DNA of 64,000 nucleotides, taken from contig NZ_CP029797.1 in the NCBI RefSeq assembly GCF_003268595.1, positions 2,005,501-2,069,500 of the forward strand, written 5' to 3'. Origin of the DNA: Paraliobacillus zengyii (GTDB lineage: Bacteria > Bacillota > Bacilli > Bacillales > Amphibacillaceae). The notes below the pieces were generated by a model. It was not told the origin of the DNA. It was given only the letters and a program-made list of their open reading frames with translations, and did not search any database. The translations under genes and the position numbers were made by a program. Positions 55,124 to 64,000 of this stretch are shown here, one piece after another (position 1 is the stretch's first letter; each line of letters opens with the position of its first letter).

Positions 55124-56301
55124 GTAATAACCCACTCCTTAATTTCTATCTTTTTATTTAATAACTCACCATCAACAATCGCCTTTTCAATTTCATTAAG
55201 ATAAGTTGCAATCCAATCACCTTTTTCTCGATTCGGATACAACGCAATTAGCTCTGTACCAGATAATTCGACTTCCTTACGAGATTGAATAGGTAAGCTA
55301 TCTACAACTGCTAACAAATCTGTTTTTTTTATTTCAACTTGATAAAGGATTCGGCTTAAACGTATAAACGCTTCATATAATGTTTCAGGTAATTGATATA
55401 AAAGCCAGTTATGTATACCATCTTGTTTATATAAATGTAAAATTCGCACTAACTTATCAGCCATTAAAAAAGTTCGATTTGATTGTTTCCATTCTCGGAC
55501 CACATCTTTAATCGATACATGTGATGCTTCCATTTTTAAAAATGCAAATACTTCATGTAGCGATAAAAGTGGGGTCTGTATAGTTTCCATACTTTGCACT
55601 AAGATTGGATCGTGCTTAAATACAGGCAATTTATCCCACATTTGTACAGTTGACCAAAGTACCATAGCATCTGAAACTGCTTGACCTGCAAGGGTTTTCT
55701 CAAATTCAACTGCTAAACGTTCTACTGCAATCTCTTCTATCCATGCTACTTTTTCTTTAATTGCAACTAATGTCTCTACTTCTAGCGTGAAATTTAATTG
55801 ACTGACAAACCGTAATGCACGCATCATTCGCAGTGGGTCTTCATGAAATCGATCACGAGCATTTCCTACTGTTGAAATAATCTGTTTCCTTATGTCCAAT
55901 TGACCTTTAAACGGATCATATAAGTCTCCACTTTTATCCATTGCTATCGCATTAATAGTAAAATCTCTACGACTAAGATCTTCACCGATTTGATTAACGA
56001 ATTGCACTTGATCTGGATGTCTAAAATCCGAATAATTGCCTTCTGTTCGAAATGTAGTAACTTCAAAAGATTGTTTCTTTAGACGTACAATGACAGTCCC
56101 ATGCTCAATTCCAACTGGGATAACTTTCGGGAAAATGGCTTGAACTTCTGTCGGAGTTGCAGATGTTGCAATATCAATATCTTTAACCGGGTTCTTTAAT
56201 AGATAATCGCGAACTGCACCACCAACAAAAAATGCCTGATGCCCTTTCGCTTCTAATTTTTCTAATACAATTACAGCTTGTGAAAATAAGGCATCAAGCA
56301 T
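55099..56301 (-). CDS. cca: CCA-adding enzyme
   Basis: A 400-residue class II tRNA nucleotidyltransferase. The head domain has [30 protein letters not shown], with the catalytic DxD, then FTINAIAMD and [19 protein letters not shown]. It adds or repairs CCA at tRNA 3' ends. The ATG at 56301 follows GAGGG and overlaps the bshA stop codon by eight bases. Its 3' end overlaps birA. The neighbours are as in B. subtilis. Confidence 0.95.
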   Translation of the reverse strand: MLDALFSQAVIVLEKLEAKGHQAFFVGGAVRDYLLKNPVKDIDIATSATPTEVQAIFPKVIPVGIEHGTVIVRLKKQSFEVTTFRTEGNYSDFRHPDQVQFVNQIGEDLSRRDFTINAIAMDKSGDLYDPFKGQLDIRKQIISTVGNARDRFHEDPLRMMRALRFVSQLNFTLEVETLVAIKEKVAWIEEIAVERLAVEFEKTLAGQAVSDAMVLWSTVQMWDKLPVFKHDPILVQSMETIQTPLLSLHEVFAFLKMEASHVSIKDVVREWKQSNRTFLMADKLVRILHLYKQDGIHNWLLYQLPETLYEAFIRLSRILYQVEIKKTDLLAVVDSLPIQSRKEVELSGTELIALYPNREKGDWIATYLNEIEKAIVDGELLNKKIEIKEWVITCHPPKNN

Positions 56302-57439
56302 TATTTTCACCCTCTAAAAGTCGATCATAGATTTGTTCATATTCATCAACTATTTTATCAGCCGAGAATTCTTGCTTTACGTGAGCTATTGCCGCTTGAG
56401 AAAATGCTTTCCATTCATCTTTATTTGTTAATAAATGAAGTGCCTTGGAAACGATCGCTTCGTTATCTCCTAATTCCACAATATAGCCATTTATTCCATC
56501 CTCAATTACTTCAGGAATACCACCAATATTTGTACCAATACAAGGGACACCACACGCCATTGCTTCTATTAAAACAAGGCCAAAACTTTCTTTTTCAGAT
56601 AACAATAACTTTAGATCAGCTAACGATAATATTGAAGCGATATTATTTTGCTTACCTAAAAATAGAACGCGGTCTTGTAATTGCAACGATTCCACTAGTT
56701 GGAACATTTCAGCGTACTCTGGTCCATCGCCAATCAGTATTAATTTAGAAGGAATTTTCTCATTTATGTCACGAAAAGCATAGATAACATCTTGTATTCT
56801 TTTCACTTTACGAAAATTAGAAATATGTAATAGTACTTTTTCATCAGACTTGATACCATAATGATTACGAAGATCACTCGTATCTTGATAATAATATTCA
56901 CTTTCATCGACAAAATTATAGACAACATTAATTTTCTTGTTAACTGCTAACATATCTTGTGTTTGCTTAACTAGACTGTTTGAGACAGCCGTAACAGCAT
57001 CTGAATTCTCAATTCCGTGCGTGATCATTCGTTTTAAACTTCGATCAATACCAAGTACAGTAATATCTGTTCCATGCAATGTCGTAACAATCTTTATATC
57101 ACGTCTAGCCATTTGTTTAGCCAGTAAGGCACAAATAGCATGAGGCATCGCATAATGAACATGTAAGATGTCTAATTCTTCTGTATCAATTACTTCAGCC
57201 ATTTTATTTGCAAGAGCTAGATCATACGGTGGGTATTGAAAAACTGGATAATGGTTTACCTCTACCTCATGAAAGTATATATTCTTATGAACGCTATTTA
57301 ATCGAAATGGTATGCTTGATGTTATAAAATGAACTTCATGTCCTTTTTTTGCTAAAAATTTCCCTAATTCAGTAGCAACGATGCCAGAACCACCTACAGA
57401 TGGGTAACATGTTATTCCAATTTTTTTAATATTCATCAT
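56294..57439 (-). CDS. bshA: N-acetyl-alpha-D-glucosaminyl L-malate synthase BshA
   Basis: A 381-residue GT-B glycosyltransferase for the first step of bacillithiol synthesis, joining GlcNAc from UDP-GlcNAc to malate. Motifs: [20 protein letters not shown] near the N-terminus, [27 protein letters not shown] [12 protein letters not shown], and [28 protein letters not shown] in the C-terminal half. In B. subtilis bshB1 lies between mgsA and bshA; here bshA overlaps the mgsA stop by one base, so bshB1 is missing from its usual spot. Confidence 0.95.
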   Translation of the reverse strand: MMNIKKIGITCYPSVGGSGIVATELGKFLAKKGHEVHFITSSIPFRLNSVHKNIYFHEVEVNHYPVFQYPPYDLALANKMAEVIDTEELDILHVHYAMPHAICALLAKQMARRDIKIVTTLHGTDITVLGIDRSLKRMITHGIENSDAVTAVSNSLVKQTQDMLAVNKKINVVYNFVDESEYYYQDTSDLRNHYGIKSDEKVLLHISNFRKVKRIQDVIYAFRDINEKIPSKLILIGDGPEYAEMFQLVESLQLQDRVLFLGKQNNIASILSLADLKLLLSEKESFGLVLIEAMACGVPCIGTNIGGIPEVIEDGINGYIVELGDNEAIVSKALHLLTNKDEWKAFSQAAIAHVKQEFSADKIVDEYEQIYDRLLEGENNA

Positions 57440-57843
57440 TAATTATCCTTTTTATTTAGATTTCTCCAATCAAAAAAACCAGCTTCTAAAGCACGTATGA
57501 CAATCTCTGCTCCCGCTAAATTAGTAACTAAAGGAATTTGATGCACATCACATAAACGCATTAATGCACTAATATCAGGTTCATGGGGCTGTGCAGTTAA
57601 TGGATCTCTGAAAAAAATTATTAAATCCATTTCATCTGTTGCTATCTTCGCGCCAATTTGCTGATCGCCACCTAGTGGTCCAGACAGAAAGCGTGTGATA
57701 GAAAGACCAGTTCCTTCACTGATTTTAGTTCCTGTTGTTCCTGTAGCAAAAAGCTCGTGTTTTTCTAATATATGTTTATAAGACATAGAGAATTGAATAA
57801 TTGCTTCTTTCTTTTTATCATGCGCTACCAATGCAATTTTCAT
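57439..57843 (-). CDS. mgsA: Methylglyoxal synthase
   Basis: A 134-residue enzyme turning dihydroxyacetone phosphate into methylglyoxal and phosphate. Motifs: [51 protein letters not shown] with the phosphate-binding and catalytic residues, and [18 protein letters not shown] with catalytic Asp. It is part of the dapB-mgsA-bshA-cca series. Confidence 0.96.
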   Translation of the reverse strand: MKIALVAHDKKKEAIIQFSMSYKHILEKHELFATGTTGTKISEGTGLSITRFLSGPLGGDQQIGAKIATDEMDLIIFFRDPLTAQPHEPDISALMRLCDVHQIPLVTNLAGAEIVIRALEAGFFDWRNLNKKDN

Positions 57844-57874
57844 TTAACAAACACTCCTCGTTTAATTTCTAACT

Positions 57875-58675
57875 CTACTCCAATAGATTTTCTAAACCAT
57901 ATACAAGTACATCTAGCTTCATTACATGATCAATTGAAAACTTAATTCCAGACATAAATGATTCCCGATGAAATGAATCATGTTTAATAGTTAAATTCTC
58001 ACCAGGTCCACCGAATATGACTTCTTGATGAGCAACTAGTCCCGGTAATCTTACACTATGAATGTGCATACCATCAATATTAGCACCTCTTGCACCAGCT
58101 ATTGTTTCTTTTTCATTTGGATGTCCCTGTTGTTTCGCTTCCCGTTCTTGCTTTATTAATTCAGCTGTCTTCACCGCTGTGCCGGAAGGGGCATCAAGTT
58201 TTTTATCATGATGTTTTTCAATGATTTCAACGTCAGGAAAATACTTAGCTGCCCACTTCGAGAATTCCATCATTAATACTGCCCCAATCGCAAAGTTTGG
58301 TGCAATTACTACGCCTATTCCCTTCTCTTCTGCTAAATCAGTTAATTCCTCTAATTGTTCAGATGTAAAACCCGTTGTTCCCACAACTGGACGTACACCA
58401 TATGAAATAGCCGTTTTTGTATGTAAAAAACCTACTTCTGGTGTAGTAAGATCTACTAATACATCTGCTTGTGACTCACTAAAACATTGATCAATATCCG
58501 TATAGATTAGTGCATTAAAGCTTGGTAAATCTTCAACATCTTTAACTTTTTTTTGGTCATTTTTCGTATCTAAACAAGCCACTAATTCTAAATCATCATG
58601 TTTTTCAATCATACGAAGCGCTTCACTACCCATTCGTCCACGAGGTCCTGCCACTACTACTTTAACTTTACTCAT
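57875..58675 (-). CDS. dapB: 4-hydroxy-tetrahydrodipicolinate reductase
   Basis: A 266-residue enzyme of lysine and diaminopimelate synthesis, which also supplies dipicolinate for spores. The NAD(P) site is [22 protein letters not shown]. The catalytic part has [44 protein letters not shown] and [10 protein letters not shown]. The ATG at 58675 overlaps the end of ypjD by eight bases (ribosome binding site GGAG). Confidence 0.96.
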   Translation of the reverse strand: MSKVKVVVAGPRGRMGSEALRMIEKHDDLELVACLDTKNDQKKVKDVEDLPSFNALIYTDIDQCFSESQADVLVDLTTPEVGFLHTKTAISYGVRPVVGTTGFTSEQLEELTDLAEEKGIGVVIAPNFAIGAVLMMEFSKWAAKYFPDVEIIEKHHDKKLDAPSGTAVKTAELIKQEREAKQQGHPNEKETIAGARGANIDGMHIHSVRLPGLVAHQEVIFGGPGENLTIKHDSFHRESFMSGIKFSIDHVMKLDVLVYGLENLLE

Positions 58676-59024
58676 CTTGATCACGCTCCAAATCTATTTT
58701 TGTCCATCTGTCTTTGTCTCTTGTTTCAATTTTTGTCATCGCTTTATCAAAAGCTTGACTAATGTCAATATCTAACGAATTAGCAAATGAAAGTACAACA
58801 AACATCAAATCACCTAATTCATCTTCAATTGTATTTGAATCTTCTGTATCCTTTTTAGTTTTTTCTCCATGCACATGATTAACTTCTCTTGCTAACTCCC
58901 CAATTTCTTCTGTAAAGCGAGCTAACATACTTAAGGGACTAAAATATCCTTCTTTAAATTGCGCTATGTATGTATCGACACGTTTTTGCATTTCCACTGT
59001 ATTATGTTTATCTTCAATTGACAT
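58668..59024 (-). CDS. ypjD: MazG-like nucleotide pyrophosphohydrolase (YpjD)
   Basis: A 118-residue MazG-family enzyme. The Mg site is [12 protein letters not shown] (ExxE) and [21 protein letters not shown] (ExxD). It probably hydrolyses damaged or noncanonical NTPs. It starts the long operon ypjD-dapB-mgsA-bshA-cca-birA-panB-panC-panD. The start follows AAGGAG. Its stop overlaps dapB. Confidence 0.95.
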   Translation of the reverse strand: MSIEDKHNTVEMQKRVDTYIAQFKEGYFSPLSMLARFTEEIGELAREVNHVHGEKTKKDTEDSNTIEDELGDLMFVVLSFANSLDIDISQAFDKAMTKIETRDKDRWTKIDLERDQDE

Positions 59025-59159
59025 AAAGGAAACTCCTTCTTTTTCTTATAAGTATAACATTTCCTATTCAAATTCTCTTCTAATGTTAGCGAAAACAACT
59101 CAGTTTGACAAATTTTTTAATCTATTTAGGACAAAATAATTTTTAAATTGATTCGTTAG

Positions 59160-59188
59160 TTGAGAATACGCTTCTGTTTGACTATAAT
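59160..59188 (+). promoter_or_regulatory. Sigma-A promoter of ypjC
   Basis: TTGAGA (-35), exactly 17 bases, TATAAT (-10), about 33 bases before the TTG start. This is one of the clearest housekeeping promoters in the window. Confidence 0.85.
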
Positions 59189-59221
59189 AGATAAGGTGCT
59201 TTTAACAGGAGGTCGAATAGT

Positions 59222-60097
59222 TTGTCATTATTTGGTTTAAAATTGAAAAATATTTTCTTTATTTTAATTGGTTCAGCTATTTTTTCGTTTGGTATAGTTC
59301 ACTTTAATATGCAAAACAATTTGGGGGAAGGTGGATTTACAGGGATTACGTTACTTTTCTATTTCTTATGGAATTGGGACCCAGCTATTTTAAACATCAT
59401 TCTAAATATACCGGCATTTATTATAGGTTGGCGTTTCTTGGGTCGAAATACGTTTCTATATTCGATTATTGGAACTTTAGCAGTATCTGTGTTCTTATAT
59501 ATTTTTCAGATTAGTCCTTATCAACTTCATTTAGAATCCGACATGACACTTGTCGCATTATTTGCAGGTGTGTTTATTGGTGTTGGTCTTGGAATTATCT
59601 TTCGCTATGGCGGGACTACAGGTGGGGTCGATATTATTGCTCGGATCGTTCATAAATATGTTGGCTGGAGCATGGGGAAGACGATGTTCATTTTTGACGC
59701 AGCCGTAATAGCAACATCTCTTGTTCTGTATTTAGAATTAGTTGAAGGTATGTATACACTAGTCGCCGTTTATCTTGCTTCACGTGTGATTGATTTTATA
59801 CAAGAAGGTGCTTATTCTGCAAGAGGTACAACGATTATCTCCAATTATAGTCATCAAATTTCAGAGAAAATCCTAATAGAGATGGACAGAGGCGTAACTG
59901 TCTTGCAAGGAAAAGGCCGATTCTCTGGAGAAAATAAAGAAATATTATATTGTGTCGTTGGTAGAAATGAAATTGTACGCTTAAAATCAATCATTCATCA
60001 GATTGATCCGCATGCTTTTGTAGCTGTTTCTGCGGTACATGATGTTTTAGGAGAAGGTTTTACGTTGGATGAGAATAAAAAGCCCTATCCAGATTAA
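59222..60097 (+). CDS. ypjC: YitT family membrane protein (YpjC)
   Basis: A 291-residue membrane protein with a TTG start eight bases after GGAGG. Five or six transmembrane helices fill residues 10-200, including FGIVHFNMQNNLGEGGFTGITLLF and GIIFRYGGTTGGVDIIARIV, typical of the YitT (DUF161) core. The C-terminal cytosolic DUF2179 domain reads VLQGKGRFSGENKEILYCVV. It may transport something, but the substrate is unknown. It is the only plus-strand gene in this part and ends at a shared terminator. Confidence 0.92.
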   Translation: MSLFGLKLKNIFFILIGSAIFSFGIVHFNMQNNLGEGGFTGITLLFYFLWNWDPAILNIILNIPAFIIGWRFLGRNTFLYSIIGTLAVSVFLYIFQISPYQLHLESDMTLVALFAGVFIGVGLGIIFRYGGTTGGVDIIARIVHKYVGWSMGKTMFIFDAAVIATSLVLYLELVEGMYTLVAVYLASRVIDFIQEGAYSARGTTIISNYSHQISEKILIEMDRGVTVLQGKGRFSGENKEILYCVVGRNEIVRLKSIIHQIDPHAFVAVSAVHDVLGEGFTLDENKKPYPD

Positions 60098-60137
60098 AAA
60101 AACAAGCTGGCGTCTAAAGACACCAGCTTGTTTTTTA
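60095..60137. terminator. Bidirectional terminator
   Basis: Arms AAAAACAAGCTGG-cGTC and GAC-aCCAGCTTGTTTTTT form a long stem between the converging ypjC and YugP-like genes. Confidence 0.94.
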
Positions 60138-60142
60138 TCTAA

Positions 60143-60823
60143 TTACTCGTCACCTAGCACAAACATCAGTACAAAACGAATTAATTCCGCTACAGCAACC
60201 ATTGCTGCGGCTACATATGTTAGTGCAGCTGCATTTAATACTTTTTTAGTTTGTCTTTCCTCATTATTTCGAATGACACCAGATGAAACTAGCTGGGTCA
60301 TCGCTCGACTAGATGCATTAAACTCAACTGGTAACGTTACTAATTGGAATAAAACAGCAAAAGCCATAAAAATAACACCAATCAAGATTAAATTTGATGC
60401 TTGCAAGATTACACCTGCAATGATCAGAATAAACGACGTCTTATCCCCAAAACTAGCGATTGGAAATAAAGAGTGTCTAAAACGCAAGAATGCGTATGCT
60501 TCAGCATCCTGAATAGCGTGTCCCACCTCGTGTGCTGCAATTGCAGCTGCTGCCATAGAATGGCCATGAAAATTATCACTTGATAAGCGAACAACTTTTT
60601 TACGTGGATCATAATGATCCGATAAAGTTCCTCTTGTTTCTTCTATCGTTACATTATATAAACCATTATCATCTAATATTTTTCTAGCAACTTGTGCACC
60701 TGTCATATAAGATGAAGTTGCAATTTTGGCATATTTTTTATACGTACTTTTTACCTTTGATTGCGCCCATATAGGAATAATCATTAATAACGCAATATAA
60801 ATTAGGTAAGAAACCCAGTCCAT
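60143..60823 (-). CDS. Zinc metallopeptidase, YugP-like
   Basis: A 226-residue membrane protein of the neutral zinc metallopeptidase type (PF04298). The ATG at 60823 is well spaced after GGAGG. One N-terminal helix is followed by VRLSSDNFHGHSMAAAAIAAHEVGHAIQDAEAY with the zinc motif HEVGH near 110. Two or more further membrane helices come next, then FNASSRAMTQLVSSGVI. Its target is unknown. B. subtilis YugP is encoded elsewhere; here the gene sits in the ypj cluster. Confidence 0.9.
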   Translation of the reverse strand: MDWVSYLIYIALLMIIPIWAQSKVKSTYKKYAKIATSSYMTGAQVARKILDDNGLYNVTIEETRGTLSDHYDPRKKVVRLSSDNFHGHSMAAAAIAAHEVGHAIQDAEAYAFLRFRHSLFPIASFGDKTSFILIIAGVILQASNLILIGVIFMAFAVLFQLVTLPVEFNASSRAMTQLVSSGVIRNNEERQTKKVLNAAALTYVAAAMVAVAELIRFVLMFVLGDE

Positions 60824-60888
60824 TTCCATTCCTCCATAAATTTTCTTCAACTACTTACGATTAATTTTAGTCAATAATGGTCAAATAG

Positions 60889-61656
60889 TCAACTGTTATG
60901 TTGTTTCTGTTTTTTCTTTTTCTGACCTTTGTATTTTCTCCACGCAACATACGTTAGCGTTAAAATAATGGCGCCACCTACGATTAGAATAATCCAATAA
61001 AAAGATAAATAAGCACTTTGTTGAGCGGGAATCGTAATGTCCATTAATTCAGCCTGTCTAAATACTACTTGAAAGGGTTCCATATTTGTTTCGCTACGCA
61101 CATCATACAATCGATTGTAGGAAGAAACGAGTTCATAATAATCTTCTTCTTCTAACATGATCGATAATGTTGGTTGAATTATTTCCCATTGTGAAATAAT
61201 CTCTTTTCTTTTACTGTCAGATGCCAGTCCTTCTGCAAGCACAGATTCGACGGTTTGGTGCAATGACTCCTTCGTTTTTACCCAAATTGGTTGTTGATTA
61301 TGCTCAAGTGCATCTAATGCAATAACAAGCGACATGGCAGTATGTAGTTTTTCCACCCGACCTATTGATGTATCATTTACTATTTCAAGATTTTCATGAA
61401 TTAACTCTCCGATGACAGCTTGTGATTTTTCATGATCTGTATTCGCAGCAAGGCGAATTACTTCCTGATTTTCTTTTAACCAATTATTTGCCATTTGATA
61501 TCTTTCTTCTGTTATATACCGTTCATATTGATATGCAATAGAAGAAGCCTCTATTTCATCTGCATCTAATTCGGAGAATAACTGATATAAAACAATACAT
61601 AAAAGTATTGTCAGGCTAGTAATAATGGCTTTTTTTTGAAATTTCCAGTGTTTCAC
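60889..61656 (-). CDS. ypjB: Sporulation protein YpjB
   Basis: A 255-residue protein with a GTG start six bases after AGAAGGGGA; an ATG 24 bases upstream is also possible but lies before that site. It has an N-terminal signal anchor (AIITSLTILLCIVLYQLF), an extracellular helical domain of about 170 residues and a C-terminal membrane helix (FYWIILIVGGAIILTLTY). The tail is very basic. The shape and place next to ypjA match YpjB, which is sporulation-linked in B. subtilis; its mechanism is unknown. Confidence 0.88.
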   Translation of the reverse strand: MKHWKFQKKAIITSLTILLCIVLYQLFSELDADEIEASSIAYQYERYITEERYQMANNWLKENQEVIRLAANTDHEKSQAVIGELIHENLEIVNDTSIGRVEKLHTAMSLVIALDALEHNQQPIWVKTKESLHQTVESVLAEGLASDSKRKEIISQWEIIQPTLSIMLEEEDYYELVSSYNRLYDVRSETNMEPFQVVFRQAELMDITIPAQQSAYLSFYWIILIVGGAIILTLTYVAWRKYKGQKKKKQKQHNS

Positions 61657-61736
61657 TCGAGATCCCCTTCTCTCATTCATTCTTCCTTACTTAATACTTA
61701 ATGTATGAGAAGAAGGACGAGCTTAGACCAGATGAA

Positions 61737-62330
61737 TTAGGATAAATCTATTTGATTTCTGCTTCGAATCGTTAAATAATATGCCAACGCTACCGAAAAT
61801 ACACTTAACCAGAAGGTGAAATAACCAATCTCATTCATATACAGATCTAAACTACTATATCTGGGCATCATATTATAAACATAATCAATAAAATCATTAT
61901 GAAATGTCCAAACTGCAGCCACAACTAAATGGCGAATCTTTATTTTATAATGAGGCGCATATAAAAGTCCTTGTATAGCCATTGCGCCATGGGAAGCTAT
62001 TAACATATACCCTGCCCAAGAGAGAGAACCATTCACTAGTAACATAAGAAGATTCATCACAACTGCCCAAACACCATACTTAAACAAAGTGACTATTGCT
62101 AATGCTTCAATATATGGAATGTTTTTACCAAAAATAAAAAACGTTAAAAATATGGTGAAAAATAAACTGGCTGTTGGACTATCCGGCACAAAAATCAAAA
62201 ACTTAGCAGGTGTGTTCGCTAGTTGGCCTTCATACCACATATAACCGTAAATCGTTCCAAAAAAATTAATCATCCATAAAAGAATCAAGAAAGTTCTGTT
62301 CTTTAATATCAACCTTAGGTAATTCATCAT
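61737..62330 (-). CDS. ypjA: DUF1405 membrane protein YpjA
   Basis: A 197-residue protein with about five to six transmembrane helices. The phrases NFFGTIYGYMWYEGQLANTP, FLIFVPDSPTASLFFTIFL, EALAIVTLFKYGVWAVVMNL and VAAVWTFHNDFIDYVYNMMPRY are the DUF1405 signature. Function unknown; in B. subtilis it follows qcrABC. Here qcrABC and ypiF are not present between this gene and ypiB. The start follows GAGGAATAA. Confidence 0.93.
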   Translation of the reverse strand: MMNYLRLILKNRTFLILLWMINFFGTIYGYMWYEGQLANTPAKFLIFVPDSPTASLFFTIFLTFFIFGKNIPYIEALAIVTLFKYGVWAVVMNLLMLLVNGSLSWAGYMLIASHGAMAIQGLLYAPHYKIKIRHLVVAAVWTFHNDFIDYVYNMMPRYSSLDLYMNEIGYFTFWLSVFSVALAYYLTIRSRNQIDLS

Positions 62331-62450
62331 TTATTCCTCTCCACTCAAATAAGAAACCCCAACCAATAAGGAAGGAGTTTCCTGATTATACACTATTTAC
62401 TGATTAAAATTAAACATAGCATGTACGTGCCTACATATCAAGCGTAAAAG

Positions 62451-63005
62451 CTATTTCTTATTTGGGTCTATTAACCCATTTAATTGATCAATATACATTG
62501 TAAAAGCAATCTGATCTCGTTTATCTAGCGCTTCATCAATTTTGTCTTCTAATCGTTTCTTTTGTGATTGATAAATTGTATATTCTAGAACCTCTTTAGC
62601 TATTTCCTTTTCCCTTTTCGTAATAAAAAAGTCTTCAGATAAATATGGATTATCCTCTAAAACCGCTACATAATTAGCATTTTGATGGGCATTTTCAAAA
62701 CTTAATTGTACATAAATGGGGTCACTTCGATTCAACCTTATATCATGAAAAGATTTCTCAGCATCGGTTGTAACAATATGATTTTTATAAAAACGAAAAG
62801 GTACATCATTCGAGCAATGCGTAGATATAACAATCCCTCTTGGGCAATAGCGTGCTTCTCTAATAAAGTGAACATGCGCTAATAAAGCATCATGGTTTGT
62901 TAAATAGTTCAATATCCAGACGCTTTCTCTTTTTTTTAATTGGTAATTTTGCAAAAACCAACGAATAAATAGTTTTTTATCTTGTACAGAAACAGATGTA
63001 TCCAA
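62451..63005 (-). CDS. ypiB: YpiB family protein (UPF0302)
   Basis: A 184-residue cytosolic protein with a TTG start after AGGAGGG. The N-terminal domain has FIRWFLQNYQLKKRESVWILNYL and VHFIREARYCPRGIVISTHC; the C-terminal part is the IDEALDKRDQIAFTMYIDQL helix of the UPF0302 family. Function unknown. In B. subtilis ypiF and qcrABC come next; here the next genes are ypjA and ypjB. Confidence 0.93.
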   Translation of the reverse strand: MDTSVSVQDKKLFIRWFLQNYQLKKRESVWILNYLTNHDALLAHVHFIREARYCPRGIVISTHCSNDVPFRFYKNHIVTTDAEKSFHDIRLNRSDPIYVQLSFENAHQNANYVAVLEDNPYLSEDFFITKREKEIAKEVLEYTIYQSQKKRLEDKIDEALDKRDQIAFTMYIDQLNGLIDPNKK

Positions 63006-63105
63006 ATTATATCCCTCCTAAACCGACTATAGGAAAGTAAAACACCAGATGTAAGAAAAGTATTATAATCGTCATTATGTGCTAGTTCAATACAACATAG
63101 CTATA

Positions 63106-64000
63106 TTAATAATCTTCAGCTTGGTCTTTTAACCTTGCAATATATTCTTCTAATTCTGTATCACTTGGTTCCAAACCTAAGTAACGTTCTAATATCGTAA
63201 TCGCTTCGTTTCTCCTCCCCTCTTCTACTAGAAAGTAACCATATTCTTTAAGGAAATCCTCATCATCCTTAAAAGTATTATATGCATCTTGATAAAATTT
63301 TAGTGCTTCAGAGAAGGATTCTTCTTCTTTATATGCTTTCGCAAGTTCCCATTTATAATAACCTTCTTCTTCCCCTTGTTCAATACTATGCGTTAACAGG
63401 TCTATTATTGCCTCTTGATCTTGATCGTGTTTATAACTTTCAACTAAAAACAGAACAGCCTCTTTAAATCCTGGATCAATACTAACCGCTTCTCTTGCTA
63501 GCTGATAACCTGCCGCATGATCACCCATTTTCCGTGCTAATGAACCTGCTACAAGATATAAGTCCTTGTTTAATTCATCCATATCTAAGCCTTTTTTTGC
63601 CGTTTCATAGGCCTCTTGAATAAGCCCTTCCGCTTCGTATACTTCTGCTAAATATAGATAGACAGATTGATATTCGGGATCTAATTCTATTACTTGTTCC
63701 CATGCCTGTTTAGCAATATCATACCGATCTGCGCGATAGCCAATAAAACCATAGCGGAATAGCACATCCACATCATCTGTTTCAACGAGTTGAAAATATT
63801 CTATCGCTTTCTCAAATTCACCAGTTGCTGCATAGCATTCAGCAAGTCTTACAGGAATTTCCACTTCCGCCATTACTTGTTGCATGGCATAGACTTTCTC
63901 ATAATAGGGAATCGCTTTTAGATATTCACCATTTGAAAAAGAAAGCTCACCTAATGCAAAATCAAGTAACGTTTCAGCAGGATCAAGTTGCTTTGCCTCT
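63106..64000 (-). CDS. ypiA: TPR-repeat protein YpiA (N-terminus beyond window edge)
   Basis: A partial protein of at least 297 residues; the true start lies past the right edge. The visible part is a run of about seven tetratricopeptide repeats, for example FEKAIEYFQLVET, YDIAKQAWEQVIELDPEYQSVYLYLAEVYEAEG and EALKFYQDAYNTFKD. It probably acts as a protein-protein scaffold. It is very acidic. Upstream of ypiB it occupies the same position as B. subtilis ypiA. Confidence 0.92.
   Translation of the reverse strand, partial: EAKQLDPAETLLDFALGELSFSNGEYLKAIPYYEKVYAMQQVMAEVEIPVRLAECYAATGEFEKAIEYFQLVETDDVDVLFRYGFIGYRADRYDIAKQAWEQVIELDPEYQSVYLYLAEVYEAEGLIQEAYETAKKGLDMDELNKDLYLVAGSLARKMGDHAAGYQLAREAVSIDPGFKEAVLFLVESYKHDQDQEAIIDLLTHSIEQGEEEGYYKWELAKAYKEEESFSEALKFYQDAYNTFKDDEDFLKEYGYFLVEEGRRNEAITILERYLGLEPSDTELEEYIARLKDQAEDY

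Overview
The window is a piece of a low-GC Gram-positive chromosome from the family Bacillaceae. It carries sporulation genes (cotD, ypjB), Bacillus-type rnpB, gpsB, ypsA, recU-ponA and the dnaD-nth-ypoC cluster in the Bacillus subtilis order, with AT-rich codon usage. Very acidic protein tails and the gene content suggest a halophilic or halotolerant lineage (Oceanobacillus, Gracilibacillus, Paraliobacillus, Amphibacillus or similar). I cannot name the species.

Layout. (1) 1-13.8 kb is a housekeeping block: histidine phosphatase (cut by the window edge), AbrB-type membrane protein, fused msrAB, VrrA/YqfQ protein, sbcCD nuclease, YozE-like protein, dfrA-thyA, a secreted NlpC/P60 cell-wall hydrolase, HD phosphohydrolase, DUF72 protein and an RNase H-like protein. 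(2) 14-33.2 kb is an accessory region with looser gene spacing. It holds lipoproteins, a frameshifted CYP152-type P450, NUDIX and alpha/beta hydrolases, two MFS exporters (one with an ArsR-like regulator, one overlapping an AraC-type regulator), IS21 and IS256 remnants, an isochorismatase-like enzyme, an ECF sigma factor with a membrane-bound LCP-domain partner, three YcxB-like proteins, a GNAT acetyltransferase and several long gene-poor stretches. (3) 33.7-64 kb is core again and almost colinear with the B. subtilis ypwA-to-ypiA segment: M32 carboxypeptidase, rlmL, rnpB, gpsB, ypsA, cotD, cdd, yppE, recU-ponA, ypoC-nth-dnaD, asnS-aspB-ypmB-ypmA, a ComEC-like secreted protein, dinG, panDCB, birA, cca, bshA, mgsA, dapB, ypjD, ypjC, a YugP-like protease, ypjB, ypjA, ypiB and ypiA.

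How genes work together. dfrA-thyA form the dTMP/folate pair. sbcC-sbcD encode one nuclease complex. recU-ponA and dnaD-nth-ypoC couple DNA processing with wall growth. ypjD-dapB-mgsA-bshA-cca-birA-panB-panC-panD run as one tightly packed, often overlapping, minus-strand operon that ends at a strong terminator near 52.0 kb. The ECF sigma gene has its own TGAAAC-N17-CGTC promoter and overlaps the gene for its membrane partner.

Points of most interest: loss of bshB1 and qcrABC/ypiF from otherwise conserved positions; a secreted ComEC-like metallo-beta-lactamase-fold protein that has lost its metal ligands; a possible small RNA between ypmA and that gene; a shortened LCP domain in the anti-sigma position; a 23-bp perfect palindrome upstream of an AraC-type gene; and decayed intergenic repeats in the accessory region. 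No CRISPR array, tRNA, rRNA operon or intact prophage was seen.
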